A stretch of DNA of 64,000 nt from Desulforapulum autotrophicum HRM2 (GCF_000020365.1 NC_012108.1:3038001-3102000); one strand, 5' to 3'; shown: positions 46,699-55,972, counted from the first letter of the stretch. Numbers and translations are program-made. Notes: a model not told the origin generated them from the letters alone.

Positions 46699-47453
46699 AT
46701 CAGAGGATTGTTATACTTGTGGCAACCCGGATGGAAATTGCCCCCTTTCTTGAACATTGCGGGATCATACAAGAAACCTTCTCCCCTGTGGGAAGGGCCA
46801 TCATTGAGCTCAGCGTTGCAGGACAACAGGCCACGGTCGTCATCACAGGACCCGGCGTTGTCAATACAGCCCAGGCCCTGACAGGGGCCATGGAGGCCTT
46901 TAAACCGACACTGGTCATTCAGACAGGCATTGCAGGTGTGTTTGACCAGGCAGGTCTTGAGCCGGGGGACGTTGGCGTTGCAGATTCAGAAACCTACGTT
47001 CCCACGGGGGTTGAAAACCCCCTGTCCACCCACAGATTTTTTCCCCTGCCCTTTGATCTTGTGGACGGCCAACCCGAAAGCCGCCAGGGAAAATTCTCTG
47101 TCAATCAGGAACTTGCCAGCCATGGATTGGAAATTTTAAAACAAGGTTTTTCCAAAACTGAGTTAACCATCGTCAAGGCAGGTTTTATCACCGTATCCAC
47201 GGTCACGGCCAGCGACACCACAGCAAACAGGCTCTACGCCACATTTCAACCGTGCATGGAATCCATGGAAGGGGCAGCATCGGCCCAGGTGGCAACCCTT
47301 TACAATGTCGATTTCATGGAGATAAGGGCAGGTTCAAACAGGGTTGGCAATCGAGACAAACAACTCTGGCAAATTGACCTTGCCACCCAACGCGCATCCC
47401 GTGCACTCTATCTATTTCTTAAAGATTGTACTTTACACCCTGTTCCGGTATAG
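46695..47453 (+). CDS. mqnB: Futalosine hydrolase
   Basis: 252 residues of the nucleoside-phosphorylase fold. The C-terminal ESMEGAASAQVA and MEIRAGSNRVGNRDKQLW blocks separate MqnB from MTA/SAH nucleosidase. It releases hypoxanthine from futalosine, giving dehypoxanthine futalosine on the way to menaquinone. This implies respiration with menaquinone made by the futalosine pathway; mqnA, mqnC and mqnD must lie elsewhere. Placed directly behind aroQ, so chorismate supply and quinone synthesis may be co-expressed. Confidence 0.93.
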   Translation: MNQRIVILVATRMEIAPFLEHCGIIQETFSPVGRAIIELSVAGQQATVVITGPGVVNTAQALTGAMEAFKPTLVIQTGIAGVFDQAGLEPGDVGVADSETYVPTGVENPLSTHRFFPLPFDLVDGQPESRQGKFSVNQELASHGLEILKQGFSKTELTIVKAGFITVSTVTASDTTANRLYATFQPCMESMEGAASAQVATLYNVDFMEIRAGSNRVGNRDKQLWQIDLATQRASRALYLFLKDCTLHPVPV

Positions 47454-47491
47454 TTTTTACACCCTGTTCCAAATTGAACCAAGGAGACAAT

Positions 47492-47953
47492 ATGATCAAA
47501 GCCGAAGATATTATGACACGTGAGTTAATTGTTGTTCAGGCAGACTGGGAAATAGCAAAGGCCGTTGAGATTCTGCTCTCAAACCATATTAACGGCGTAC
47601 CGGTTGTCGATGAAAATGGAGACCTCAAGGGAATTCTCTGCCAGAGCGATCTTATTTTCCAGCAAAAGCAGGTTTCCCTACCGCCGATCCTGACCTTTCT
47701 GGACGGTATCATCCCCCTGTCATCCTCCAAGCGGTTTGAAAAAGAATTTCAGAAAATTGCCGCTACCACGGTTGAACAGGCCATGGTTCACAACCCCATC
47801 ACAGTGGGTCCTAAAACGTCAATCACCCAGGTGGCGGCACTCATGGTTGAAAAACACTTCCACACCATTCCTGTTGTGGATCAAAACAAACTTGTGGGAA
47901 TCATCGGAAAAGAAGATGTGCTAAAAACCCTGGCAAACGAAAAAAAGGGTTGA
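47492..47953 (+). CDS. Protein with a pair of CBS domains
   Basis: 153 residues from ATG 47492, with AAGGAGA 5 nt upstream. Two CBS modules: MIKAEDIMTRELIVVQ to about 60, and VEQAMVHNPITVGPKTS to the end, with VPVVDENGDLKGIL and IPVVDQNKLVGIIGKEDV. The long linker between them (about 60-105) is typical of a Bateman module that binds adenosine nucleotides. No catalytic domain is attached; the protein likely senses AMP/ATP or S-adenosyl compounds for a partner. It ends 8 nt before the convergent AMMECR1 gene. Confidence 0.9.
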   Translation: MIKAEDIMTRELIVVQADWEIAKAVEILLSNHINGVPVVDENGDLKGILCQSDLIFQQKQVSLPPILTFLDGIIPLSSSKRFEKEFQKIAATTVEQAMVHNPITVGPKTSITQVAALMVEKHFHTIPVVDQNKLVGIIGKEDVLKTLANEKKG

Positions 47954-47961
47954 ACCCAATC

Positions 47962-48603
47962 TCATGAAAAATGCTGAACCTGGTAAGTGCTGAATTCAAG
48001 ACCGGGTCTTGTCCACTCATCAGGGGCAAGACCCGCCTTAATGCACAGATGGGAGAGGAAATCAGACACCTCGGGAAGCTGTTCCCACACCTGGGGTAAA
48101 AATGTAGCCCTGGCCGTCCCCTTTTGAATGACCACCCCGTCCCTTGCCGGAACAAGCTCTAGAGCAATCGCTTCAGGCGTTTGCGGGAATAAAGGTTCAG
48201 GTCTTGAAAGAACGCTCACCTCCACATCCACACGGGCAAACTCAGCCACCGTAAGGGCAGAAAACCTTGGATCGTTAAAAGCCGCATTCACAGCGTTACG
48301 TTCCACCCCTTTTCTGACCGACTCATCGGACTCCAGACTGCCCATGCACCCCCTGAGCTGTCCGTCAAGGTGAAGTGTAACAAAAACCCCCTGCTTCCGG
48401 TCAAAGACCGGCAACTTCAACTGCAGTTCAAAATCCGCTGGCCTTATACGGTCCAGTCCAACCCTGTCTAACCCGACTTTTTCCAGCCCGGCCTTTTCAA
48501 AACCAATGCCCAGGCGTTTACCAATGGTGATCCGGGCAAGGAGGGCAAGAATCTTTCCCTGTTTTTCAGAATACCTGAAACCCATGTCTCTGTTTTTATC
48601 CAT
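47962..48603 (-). CDS. AMMECR1-domain protein (AmmeMemoRadiSam system protein A)
   Basis: 213 residues from ATG 48603, with AAGGTGG 7 nt upstream; a TTG 18 bp earlier overlaps that site. The domain is recognised from FVTLHLDGQLRGCMGSLESDE, NAAFNDPRFSALTVAEF, VDVEVSVLSRPEPL and FLPQVWEQLPEVSDFLSHLCIKAGL. RGCMGSL is the family hallmark. In prokaryotes the family often occurs with a Memo-like protein and a radical SAM enzyme; neither is here. Function unknown. Confidence 0.9.
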   Translation of the reverse strand: MDKNRDMGFRYSEKQGKILALLARITIGKRLGIGFEKAGLEKVGLDRVGLDRIRPADFELQLKLPVFDRKQGVFVTLHLDGQLRGCMGSLESDESVRKGVERNAVNAAFNDPRFSALTVAEFARVDVEVSVLSRPEPLFPQTPEAIALELVPARDGVVIQKGTARATFLPQVWEQLPEVSDFLSHLCIKAGLAPDEWTRPGLEFSTYQVQHFS

Positions 48604-48804
48604 AGGATTACCACCTTGCAAAATATTCCATATCCACCTTTGTCATTTTGGAATAGATCCAAAAGGGATCTTCAGCAAACCCCAACGGAATTTACGTTTT
48701 TCCCCATTGGTTCTCCTTTGCCGTAAATCATGCTAAAGGTAGCGAAATAGTCAAAATAAGTCAATTAAACCAGAATAAAAAATTCCACCGTCATTCCAAG
48801 GTGC

Positions 48805-48833
48805 TTGACATCAGACCCGCCGCCCTATATGAA
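48805..48833 (+). promoter_or_regulatory. Promoter of the DUF3334-like gene
   Basis: TTGACA (48805-48810), 17-bp spacer, TATGAA (48828-48833). Its position inside the upstream in-frame extension supports the start at 48879. The rest of 48604-48878 shows no gene. Confidence 0.5.
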
Positions 48834-48878
48834 TCATGGTATAAAATTTCACAAGAAGAACAATTCAAGGAGTTGGCC

Positions 48879-49556
48879 ATGGTAATTGATAAATCAACCA
48901 AATCAACGGACGATATCCTCCTGATCCTTTGCAAAACGGTTCAAAAAGTATTGCAAAAAGCCTCGGCACAGGAGATATCCTTTTCACCGTTTGTCCAAAA
49001 AATAAAACGAACCTGCCTAAAGCCGGACATCGGTTGCTTTACCATCTTTGAAGGCGGAATTTCAGGGCTCCTTGTCATGAATTTCTCCAAAAAGGCGGCC
49101 CTTGATATTTACAGAAGCTACATGATCCACATGGGAATGCCCGAGGATGAACTCTCCATTCTCCACACCTCGGATGACGTGGCCAATGTCCTTGGGGAAC
49201 TGATGAACCAGGTCATGGGTCACTTTCAGACGGAACTGAGAAATGAACTCCACGTGACCATCAAACAGAACCAGCCCAAAATGCTTGTAATCAGCAAGGA
49301 CATATCCATCTCCATTGATACCCAGATCGATGATCCCCAATATCGACGTGTTTCCTTTGAAACAGAAAAGCACCGTCCTTTTTTTCTGGAACTCGGAATT
49401 GAAGACACCGAATTTGAACTTTTGTTCCCCTATGAAAAGGAGGAAGAGGAGGATGTTGAAGAAATCTTCATGGAAGCCAAACGCCGGCACCAGGAGGAGG
49501 AAAAGTCAACCAAGGGAGAGGTGGATGAGGCGTTTATCAAAAAAATGGGATTATAA
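48879..49556 (+). CDS. DUF3334/CheX-like protein
   Basis: 225 residues from ATG 48879 (AAGGAG 6 nt upstream). From memory it resembles the DUF3334 family of vibrios: DDILLILCKTVQKVL, ISFSPFVQKIKRTCLKPDIGCF, MGMPEDELSILHTSDDVANVLGELMNQ and NQPKMLVISKDISISID. The DDVANVLGELMNQVMG segment resembles the CheX/CheC phosphatase helix (E-x3-N pattern, E-L-M-N here), so it may dephosphorylate response regulators or bind similar partners. It ends with a Glu/Lys-rich tail. The neighbouring convergent gene is a receiver/HD-GYP protein. Confidence 0.78.
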   Translation: MVIDKSTKSTDDILLILCKTVQKVLQKASAQEISFSPFVQKIKRTCLKPDIGCFTIFEGGISGLLVMNFSKKAALDIYRSYMIHMGMPEDELSILHTSDDVANVLGELMNQVMGHFQTELRNELHVTIKQNQPKMLVISKDISISIDTQIDDPQYRRVSFETEKHRPFFLELGIEDTEFELLFPYEKEEEEDVEEIFMEAKRRHQEEEKSTKGEVDEAFIKKMGL

Positions 49557-49576
49557 AACGCTGGCTTCACCCATAG

Positions 49577-51127
49577 TCACTCGGGAAAACGCTCATTTAT
49601 TTCAACGAACCGTTCCTTCTCAGCCAGAAAGATATCCATCAGCGCTGGATCAAAATGTTTGCCCGACTCCTTTTTGAACAGTTCCATGATCCTGTCCATG
49701 GACCAGGCATCCTTGTAACAGCGTTTATGGCTCAAAGCATCAAAGACATCGGCAACGGCTGTGATCCTTCCGTAAATATGAATATCCTCCCGGGAAAGGC
49801 CCTGGGGATAGCCTGAACCATCCCATTTTTCATGGTGCTGCCACGCAACAATGGCTGCAGTCTGCAAGATCTGCCGTTTGGAATTTTTCAGAATGTAGTA
49901 CCCGGTCTCTGCATGGGTCTTGATGATTTCAAACTCTTCTTTTGTCAAACGACCTGGTTTGTGCAGAATCGTTTCTGGAATGCCAATTTTTCCAATATCG
50001 TGCATGGGTGACGCAAGCTTCAGCCTTTCGGCACAGGTGGGGTCAATCCCATATTTCTGGGCAAGCAAATAACAGAACTCTGCAACCCGGATCACATGGT
50101 TGGCTGTCTCCTTGGATCGTGTTTCAACAATCTCGCCAAGGGTGTAAATCACCTCCTTCTGGGTTTCAACGATTTCCCGGGTCAGGCTCAGATTATCAAA
50201 CCCGATGCCCACATTGGTGGTGTATATTCTCACAAGATTCTGCTCCACCGTGGAAAGCGTGCTGCATCCGTCAAAATAAAGAAGGCAGCGGGCCCCCTCC
50301 TTTGTCTGCACCCCTCCCAGGTATTCATCCCCTGCAAACAGATTTTCTTCCCCATCCCAAACCCTTTGAAACCGAGCCATGAGTTCCGGAGAAAAAACCG
50401 CCTGGATGGGCAACCCTTCCTTGTCTTTGAAATCACCCCTGGCGGCAAGGACAATAATGTCCTGTCCACCCGTTGTCGCGGCGTAGAGGCTGGTCTGGCA
50501 ACAGGCGGTACTTAAATTTAATTTAAGAATACCCTTAAGCTCATCCAGCACACCCGTGGCAAATTGAGACAGGGACCTTGACTCAAACAGACTCGCGTTG
50601 GAATGGATGATCCGTTCAAGCCCCTGGCGGTTTGCTTCAATGGTTTTAAGACTCGCATAGGCCCTGAGGGAAGCGGTAACCGCAGTAAAAAGCTTTTGCG
50701 CGGTCAATTCTGTTTTGGCCGTATAGTCATTTATGTCATACCGGGTGATCACCTCATGCTCGGGAGCTTTTCCCGGCTGACCTGTCCTTATGACAATGCG
50801 GATCAAGTCGTTGTTGAGCTCTTCTCGAATATACTGAACAAGGGCAAGCCCTGTGTTTTCCCGTTCCATGACAACATCGAGCAATATCAGAGCAACATCG
50901 TTCTCCCTGGCAAGAATCTCTTTGACATCCGCTCCAGAATAGGCAGCAAGGAGCTCGACCTTGCATCCGTCAAACTGATAACTTGCCAGGGCAATCCGGG
51001 TGATCTCATGGACATCGGGTTCATCATCGGCAACAAGAATTTTCCAGGATTTTCCTGGGATACGACCGCTGCCCGGCAAACAAATATCCTCGTCGGCAAA
51101 CAAAACCATTTCATTGTCAGCTGCCAT
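49577..51127 (-). CDS. Response regulator with REC, DUF3369 and HD-GYP domains
   Basis: 516 residues. Receiver at about 28-150: DDEPDVHE acidic pair, LILLDVV phospho-Asp, then the Thr/Lys region. The middle (about 160-320) is a GAF-like DUF3369 domain. The C-terminal HD-GYP domain has HVIRVAEFCYLLA, MHDIGKIGIPE (HD pair), HHEKWDGSGYPQGL (GYP) and ADVFDALSHKR, all intact, so cyclic di-GMP hydrolysis is expected. The histidine kinase is not adjacent. purB lies 6 nt upstream and may be co-transcribed. Confidence 0.93.
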   Translation of the reverse strand: MAADNEMVLFADEDICLPGSGRIPGKSWKILVADDEPDVHEITRIALASYQFDGCKVELLAAYSGADVKEILARENDVALILLDVVMERENTGLALVQYIREELNNDLIRIVIRTGQPGKAPEHEVITRYDINDYTAKTELTAQKLFTAVTASLRAYASLKTIEANRQGLERIIHSNASLFESRSLSQFATGVLDELKGILKLNLSTACCQTSLYAATTGGQDIIVLAARGDFKDKEGLPIQAVFSPELMARFQRVWDGEENLFAGDEYLGGVQTKEGARCLLYFDGCSTLSTVEQNLVRIYTTNVGIGFDNLSLTREIVETQKEVIYTLGEIVETRSKETANHVIRVAEFCYLLAQKYGIDPTCAERLKLASPMHDIGKIGIPETILHKPGRLTKEEFEIIKTHAETGYYILKNSKRQILQTAAIVAWQHHEKWDGSGYPQGLSREDIHIYGRITAVADVFDALSHKRCYKDAWSMDRIMELFKKESGKHFDPALMDIFLAEKERFVEINERFPE

Positions 51128-51133
51128 GTTCAG

Positions 51134-52501
51134 CTAATTTTTTTCACGTTGAAAATAAAGATCAACCAGGTGTTCTGCAAGCCCGGTGTATTGGGGTACG
51201 CTAAGGGCTTTCATCCGCAATCTAAAGTCCTCCGGCACCTTTTCAAGCCCATCGACAAAACCGTCGAGTTCCCGACGTCCGATTCGCTTTCCCCGGGTGA
51301 GATCCTTTAACCGTTCGTAGGGATTCTCTTCACCAAAAACCCTCATGGCCGTTTGAAAGGGTTCAGCCAGAAGTTCTGGATTGGCCTCAAGATCACGAAC
51401 CATGGCCGAGGGATCAACGGCTATCTTGCCCATACCCTTGAGGGCATTCTTGACCCCGATGACATAGTACCCCAGGGCAGATCCAAGGCTTCTCAAAACC
51501 GTGCTGTCACTCAGGTCCCTCTGGAATCTTGACTTCTGGAGCTTCACGGCAAGGTGATCCATCATGGCAATGGCAAGGCCCATGTTTCCCTCACTGTTTT
51601 CAAAATCAATGGGATTGACCTTATGGGGCATGGTTGAAGATCCTGTCTCCCCCGCTTTGAGCTGCTGCCGGAAATAACCAAGGGAGATGTAACCCCACAT
51701 ATCCCTGTCAAAATCAATGATAATAGCGGCGGATCGAACCAGTGAATGGAGAATAAAGGAAAGGGAAGCATTGGGGTTGATCTGGGTTGTAAACAACAAC
51801 GGTTCAAGACCAAGGGACTGTCCAAGAAACCGTTCCCCGGCCGATATCCAGTCGATCTCAGGATAGACAAAATAATGGGCATTGTAATTACCCGTTGCAC
51901 CATTGATCTTGGCCTGGACCGTTGCACCCTGCAGGATGAAAAGTTCATGCCGGATGCGCCAGGCAAAATTGATGAATTCTTTGCCCACCGTCGTCGGGGT
52001 TGCAGGTTGACCATGGGTCCTGCCCATCATGGGAACACTTTTGTGTTTAAGTCCCGTCTCCTCAAGGGCCTTAAGCAATGTTTCCAAAAAATCCGCTACG
52101 ACTTTTTTTCCCTTTTTGAGCATCAGGGCATAGGAAATATTATTGATATCATCGGAGGTACAGGCAAAATGGACCCATTCCTTAAGGGGTGAAAGTCCCG
52201 CCGATTCAAGACGTTCCTTGACAAAATATTCAACAGCCTTGACATCGTGGTTGGTTGTTCGTTCAATCTTCTTAACAACTGCCGCATCTGCCTCGGTAAA
52301 ATCAATGGTAAACCGGTCAAGCTTTTCCAAAAGAAAGGGATCAACCTTGACCAGGGCAAGATCCTTTAAAATAAACTTCAGCCATTCAATCTCGACATAT
52401 ACCCTGTGCTGAATCAGTCCGAATTCGGAAAAAATTTCACCAAGTTCTACCGTCAACGCCTTGTATCTGCCATCAAGAACAGAAAGATCCTTGATACCCA
52501 C
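51134..52501 (-). CDS. purB: Adenylosuccinate lyase
   Basis: Acts twice in purine synthesis (SAICAR and adenylosuccinate cleavage). 455 residues from GTG 52501, with AAGGAG 6 nt upstream. N-terminal VLDGRYKAL and the catalytic His in TNHDVKAVEYFVKERL and GRTHGQPATPTT are present, plus the signature SSTMPHKVNPIDFENSEGNMGLA. The sequence belongs to the E. coli-like long subfamily. Located directly upstream of an HD-GYP regulator on the same strand. Confidence 0.96.
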   Translation of the reverse strand: MGIKDLSVLDGRYKALTVELGEIFSEFGLIQHRVYVEIEWLKFILKDLALVKVDPFLLEKLDRFTIDFTEADAAVVKKIERTTNHDVKAVEYFVKERLESAGLSPLKEWVHFACTSDDINNISYALMLKKGKKVVADFLETLLKALEETGLKHKSVPMMGRTHGQPATPTTVGKEFINFAWRIRHELFILQGATVQAKINGATGNYNAHYFVYPEIDWISAGERFLGQSLGLEPLLFTTQINPNASLSFILHSLVRSAAIIIDFDRDMWGYISLGYFRQQLKAGETGSSTMPHKVNPIDFENSEGNMGLAIAMMDHLAVKLQKSRFQRDLSDSTVLRSLGSALGYYVIGVKNALKGMGKIAVDPSAMVRDLEANPELLAEPFQTAMRVFGEENPYERLKDLTRGKRIGRRELDGFVDGLEKVPEDFRLRMKALSVPQYTGLAEHLVDLYFQREKN

Positions 52502-52639
52502 TGTTATCTCCTTGTACACCACCTGCACATAATTAATAAAAAAACGTAAAATTCAATCATCATACTTTTAATGGAAGATGCCTGAACTGTCAATTCTTTT
52601 CCATCCAAGGAAAATTATCTAAAACCATTTAACAAAAAC

Positions 52640-52673
52640 GACCCCCAGCTAAGCTTTGTGGGCCTATGGGGTC
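52640..52673. other. Hairpin in the purB/acyl-CoA dehydrogenase gap
   Basis: GACCCC (52640-52645) pairs with GGGGTC (52668-52673), with a further short AGC/GCT-like inner match. A TTGACA hexamer follows at 52703-52708 but no well-spaced -10 is found for it. The gap 52502-52791 is otherwise empty; it should contain the promoters of both divergent genes. Confidence 0.35.
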
Positions 52674-52791
52674 AAAAAACGATGATTTTCACCACAAAAA
52701 GCTTGACAATCCGCCACAACAATAGAATGGTGGTTCTAGCTGATTAAACAACGTTTTTTACTGTTAACCTTTTTTTTGGACGGAGGATAAA

Positions 52792-54489
52792 TTGAGACTT
52801 CTAAATCCCAAAGAGGAAAGCTTTAAACACCTGGATCAGGAATCCCAGGATATAATGAAAAAAACCATCGCCTTTTTTGAGGCAAAGGGAAAGACAAAAC
52901 TCACAGAAGATTACCACGCCAAGGTGTGGTATGGGGATTTTATAGAATTTATCAAAAACGAACGAATCTTTGCAAGGCTTCTCACCCCGGAAGGGTATGG
53001 AAAGAAAGACTGCCGGTGGGACACGGCCAGAATCTGCGACTTTAATGAAATTCTTGGATTTTACGGCCTTCCCTACTGGTATACCTGGCAGGTGACCATT
53101 CTTGGCCTTGGACCCATCTGGATGGGGAAAAACGAGGAAAAAAAACGAGAAACCGCCCAGCGGCTTGAAGATGGGGATATCTTTGCCTTTGGACTTTCTG
53201 AAAAAGAACACGGCGCAGACCTTTATTCGAGCGAAATGACCCTGACCCCAATGGGAGAAGGCACCTACATGGCCGATGGCGGCAAATACTATATCGGCAA
53301 CGCCAACAAGGCTGGCCTTGTGTCGATATTTGCAAAGGATTCAGACACGGACGAATATGTTTTTTTTACAGCAAATCCCACCCATGCAAACTATGATCTG
53401 GTTAAAAATGTGGTGAGCAACCAGTCCTATGTGGCGGAATTCGGCCTCAGTGCCTATCCCGTAACCGAGGCTGACATTCTTTCAAAGGGGGACCATGCCT
53501 GGGATTCGGCCCTTAACACCATCAATGTGGGCAAGTACAACCTGGGGTGGGCGGCCATCGGCATCTGCACCCACGCCTTTTTTGAAGCCATCACCCACGC
53601 CTCAGAGCGGTCACTTTACGGCAAACATGTTACAGACTTTCCCCATGTAAAACATCTCATGACTGATGCCTGGTCAAGGCTCTTTGCCATGAAACTCTTT
53701 GCAAGGAGAAACGCAGACTACATGCGAACCGCCTCAAAGGATGACAGAAGGTATCTTCTCTACAACCCACTGACCAAGATGAAAGTGACCACCCAGGGAG
53801 AGGAGGTAATCAACCTTCTCTGGGACGTGATTGCCGCCAAGGGGTTTGAAAAAGACACCTACTTTACAATGGCTGCCATTGAAATAAGGGGACTTCCCAA
53901 ACTTGAGGGAACAGTCCATGTAAATATGGCACTCATCGTCAAATTCATGGCAAACTATTTTTTTGCCCCTGCCGACATGCCTGATGTTCCCACCATGGAT
54001 CAGCCGGGCAATGATGACTTCCTCTTTAACCAAGGCACCACCCACGGACTCTCAAAAACCTTGTTCCACGACTTTGAAGCAGCTTACACAAGCCTTGACC
54101 TTCCCAACATTGCAGTGTTCAAGGAACAGATAAATGCCCTTAAATCCTTTCTTGTGACGACCCCCCCTGAAAAAAGCCAGACAAAGGACATTGATTTTCT
54201 GCTGATTATGGGAGAACTCTTTGCCCTGGTGGTTTACGGACAACTCATCATTGAAAATGCACAGTTAAGAAAGGTTGCAGATGATGTCATCGACCAGATC
54301 TTTGACTTCATGGTCCGTGATTTTTCCAAATACGCCCTTCAGCTCTACTCCAAGGAAAGCAGCACACAAGGCCAGATGAAAATGAGCCTTGCCATGATCA
54401 AAAAACCAAAAAAAGACCTGGAAAGATTCACCCGTGTCTGGGAAACCCATGTACTTGCCATGAGCAACAGATATGCCATGAATCTGTAA
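52792..54489 (+). CDS. Acyl-CoA dehydrogenase
   Basis: 565 residues starting at TTG 52792, with GGAGG 5 nt upstream. FAD flavoenzyme that oxidises acyl-CoA to enoyl-CoA. The FAD-binding block FGLSEKEHGADLYSSEMT lies near 138-155, the middle strands near 160-235, and a helical C-terminal domain with EIRGLPKLEGTVHVNMALI, where the Glu in LEG aligns with the position of the catalytic base of long-form members. It is longer than the classical 380-residue enzymes, with an extra N-terminal helical region, closer to the FadE-type large proteins. The substrate chain is not evident. A single-gene unit. Confidence 0.88.
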   Translation: MRLLNPKEESFKHLDQESQDIMKKTIAFFEAKGKTKLTEDYHAKVWYGDFIEFIKNERIFARLLTPEGYGKKDCRWDTARICDFNEILGFYGLPYWYTWQVTILGLGPIWMGKNEEKKRETAQRLEDGDIFAFGLSEKEHGADLYSSEMTLTPMGEGTYMADGGKYYIGNANKAGLVSIFAKDSDTDEYVFFTANPTHANYDLVKNVVSNQSYVAEFGLSAYPVTEADILSKGDHAWDSALNTINVGKYNLGWAAIGICTHAFFEAITHASERSLYGKHVTDFPHVKHLMTDAWSRLFAMKLFARRNADYMRTASKDDRRYLLYNPLTKMKVTTQGEEVINLLWDVIAAKGFEKDTYFTMAAIEIRGLPKLEGTVHVNMALIVKFMANYFFAPADMPDVPTMDQPGNDDFLFNQGTTHGLSKTLFHDFEAAYTSLDLPNIAVFKEQINALKSFLVTTPPEKSQTKDIDFLLIMGELFALVVYGQLIIENAQLRKVADDVIDQIFDFMVRDFSKYALQLYSKESSTQGQMKMSLAMIKKPKKDLERFTRVWETHVLAMSNRYAMNL

Positions 54490-54505
54490 AACCCATTCAA
54501 TTTGC

Positions 54506-54535
54506 TTGACAAACAATCGGTTTCTAAAGTATCTT
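54506..54535 (+). promoter_or_regulatory. Probable promoter of ihfA
   Basis: TTGACA (54506-54511), 18-bp spacer, TATCTT (54530-54535), with a leader of about 50 nt. Confidence 0.5.
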
Positions 54536-54590
54536 TGCATGATTTTTACACAGGCATCAATAAGCCTATTTGTTTCAGGAGACGGTACAT

Positions 54591-54917
54591 ATGGCATTAA
54601 CAAAAACAGAGATAACAGAGAGATTTCAAAAGGCTCTAGATATTTCAAGAAACACTTCCTACGATATCATGGAGGATTTCCTTGAAATCATAAAAGAGAC
54701 CCTGGAGCAGGGAGAAGATGTCATGATCAGCGGTTTTGGCAAATTCTGCGTCAATGAAAAAAAAGCCAGGAAAGGAAGGAATCCCGCAACCAGCGAAGAG
54801 ATGATACTTCCGGCACGTCGGGTGATAACCTTCAAGTGTTCTGGAAAACTTCGAAATCTGATCAACACCTCCGAACAAAAACAAGGATCAACCATGAAGA
54901 AAAAGAGACCTGCATAA
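54591..54917 (+). CDS. ihfA: Integration host factor alpha-like DNA-bending protein
   Basis: 108 residues from ATG 54591 (CAGGAGAC upstream). MALTKTEITERFQKAL, the DVMISGFGKFCV strand and the arm KARKGRNPATSEEMILPARRVITFK with the intercalating Pro in RNPAT are IhfA-like. A Lys-rich tail (MKKKRPA) extends past the usual end. A partner could be the HU-type protein at 20444-20719. A strong terminator follows. Confidence 0.9.
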   Translation: MALTKTEITERFQKALDISRNTSYDIMEDFLEIIKETLEQGEDVMISGFGKFCVNEKKARKGRNPATSEEMILPARRVITFKCSGKLRNLINTSEQKQGSTMKKKRPA

Positions 54918-54952
54918 ACCCTGGCAGGCACTGGAATCACATTGATCTTACC

Positions 54953-55002
54953 AGCCACACGGACCCTGGAATTATTTAGGGTCTGTGTGGCTGTCCTTTT
55001 TT
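54953..55002 (+). terminator. Rho-independent terminator of ihfA
   Basis: AGCCACACGGACCCT (54953-54967) pairs with AGGGTCTGTGTGGCT (54978-54992) over 15 bp with one G-T pair and a 10-nt loop; GTCCTTTTTT follows (U tract 54997-55002). Confidence 0.88.
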
Positions 55003-55035
55003 AAAGGAAGGGTTATTGCTGTCGATCAGAAGAAT

Positions 55036-55482
55036 TCAGCCGGCAAAACCGGTCTTTTTCAAGGGCAATTGCAGCAAAAGGTAAATCCCGCACACAAAAA
55101 GCCCCATATCCCTGACAAGGAGCCAGGATGCAGCCGAGAAAGAAGTGGTTTCAGCAAGGGAAAAACAGCCGCAGTCAAACTGATGGCCACGCAGAAGATT
55201 AGTGGCAATGGCCAGAATAAAAACAAATAACAATGTATTGATAATTATCACAGCAGATCTTGGAAAAACACCCACGACAAGGGCCATTCCGGAAAACAAC
55301 TCAACAAAGGGCAGCACAATTGCAGCAAGGTTGATGATCCAGCCAGGAAAAAGGTAATATCCGTAAATGATGGTGGCAAACCGTCCTGGATCACCAATTT
55401 TATTAATAGCAGCGATGACAAAGGTGATGCCCAGGAGAAGCCTCAGTCCCAGGGTCAGCATCTGTTTTTTATCGTGTTTCAA
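55036..55482 (-). CDS. MauE/DoxX-type membrane protein
   Basis: 148 residues with four predicted helices (about 10-25, 45-65, 75-95, 115-135). The second half carries LRGHQFDCGCFSL, a Cys-x-Cys pair in a periplasmic or lipid-facing loop, which with the overall layout fits the MauE/DoxX family linked to disulfide or quinone redox reactions. It overlaps the upstream rhodanese gene by 14 nt, so the two are very likely functionally paired. Exact reaction unknown. Confidence 0.8.
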   Translation of the reverse strand: MKHDKKQMLTLGLRLLLGITFVIAAINKIGDPGRFATIIYGYYLFPGWIINLAAIVLPFVELFSGMALVVGVFPRSAVIIINTLLFVFILAIATNLLRGHQFDCGCFSLAETTSFSAASWLLVRDMGLFVCGIYLLLQLPLKKTGFAG

Positions 55483-55972
55483 CGGTCAATCCTCCCTGTT
55501 CCCACTCGGGAAACCCACCTGAAAACACCCTGAGATCGGTGTATCCCAATGTCTCCAGCCGGTCGGCAAAACGATGGCTGTCATGACACTCGCGCCCGGA
55601 ACAATAGACAATAAGGCAGAGGCCAGGGGGATAATTGACAAAAAAATCTCCGATCATTTGATCATAGTCTGCCATGGGCACTGAAACCGCACCAGGCAGA
55701 TGCCCCTGATCAAACTGGACCTTTGTGCGAACATCCACAATGGTACATGCCCGATCTTTCACAAACCTTGCCATTGTGTCAAGGTTATTGATCTCCCGGT
55801 GGCTATCCACAACCGTATTTTTTTCCTTTGGAAAAACAACCCCGCGGCTCTTATCCCATTGACCCAAAAACGCAATACCTTCATTTGACCAGAAATTAAA
55901 GGCAAAGGCTGAACAAAGGGAAATCATGAGAAGAATAACAATGCCTTTGATGTCATGCCGGGTTACCATCAT
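55469..55972 (-). CDS. Membrane-anchored rhodanese-domain protein
   Basis: 167 residues from ATG 55972; the frame extends upstream inside the TPR gene without merit, and an ATGA overlap with that gene supports the choice. One membrane helix (about 10-27) places the rhodanese domain (about 60-165) outside the cytoplasm. The active-site loop CSGRECHDS has the sulfur-accepting Cys, and TIVDVRTKVQFDQGHLPGAVSVP is the family signature. It probably moves sulfane sulfur, or acts with the MauE-like partner in periplasmic redox chemistry. Confidence 0.85.
   Translation of the reverse strand: MMVTRHDIKGIVILLMISLCSAFAFNFWSNEGIAFLGQWDKSRGVVFPKEKNTVVDSHREINNLDTMARFVKDRACTIVDVRTKVQFDQGHLPGAVSVPMADYDQMIGDFFVNYPPGLCLIVYCSGRECHDSHRFADRLETLGYTDLRVFSGGFPEWEQGGLTVETR

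Noticed and set aside
52703-52728. TTGACA plus TAGAAT promoter before the acyl-CoA dehydrogenase
   Set aside because: The spacer is only 14 bp, too short for a sigma70 promoter.
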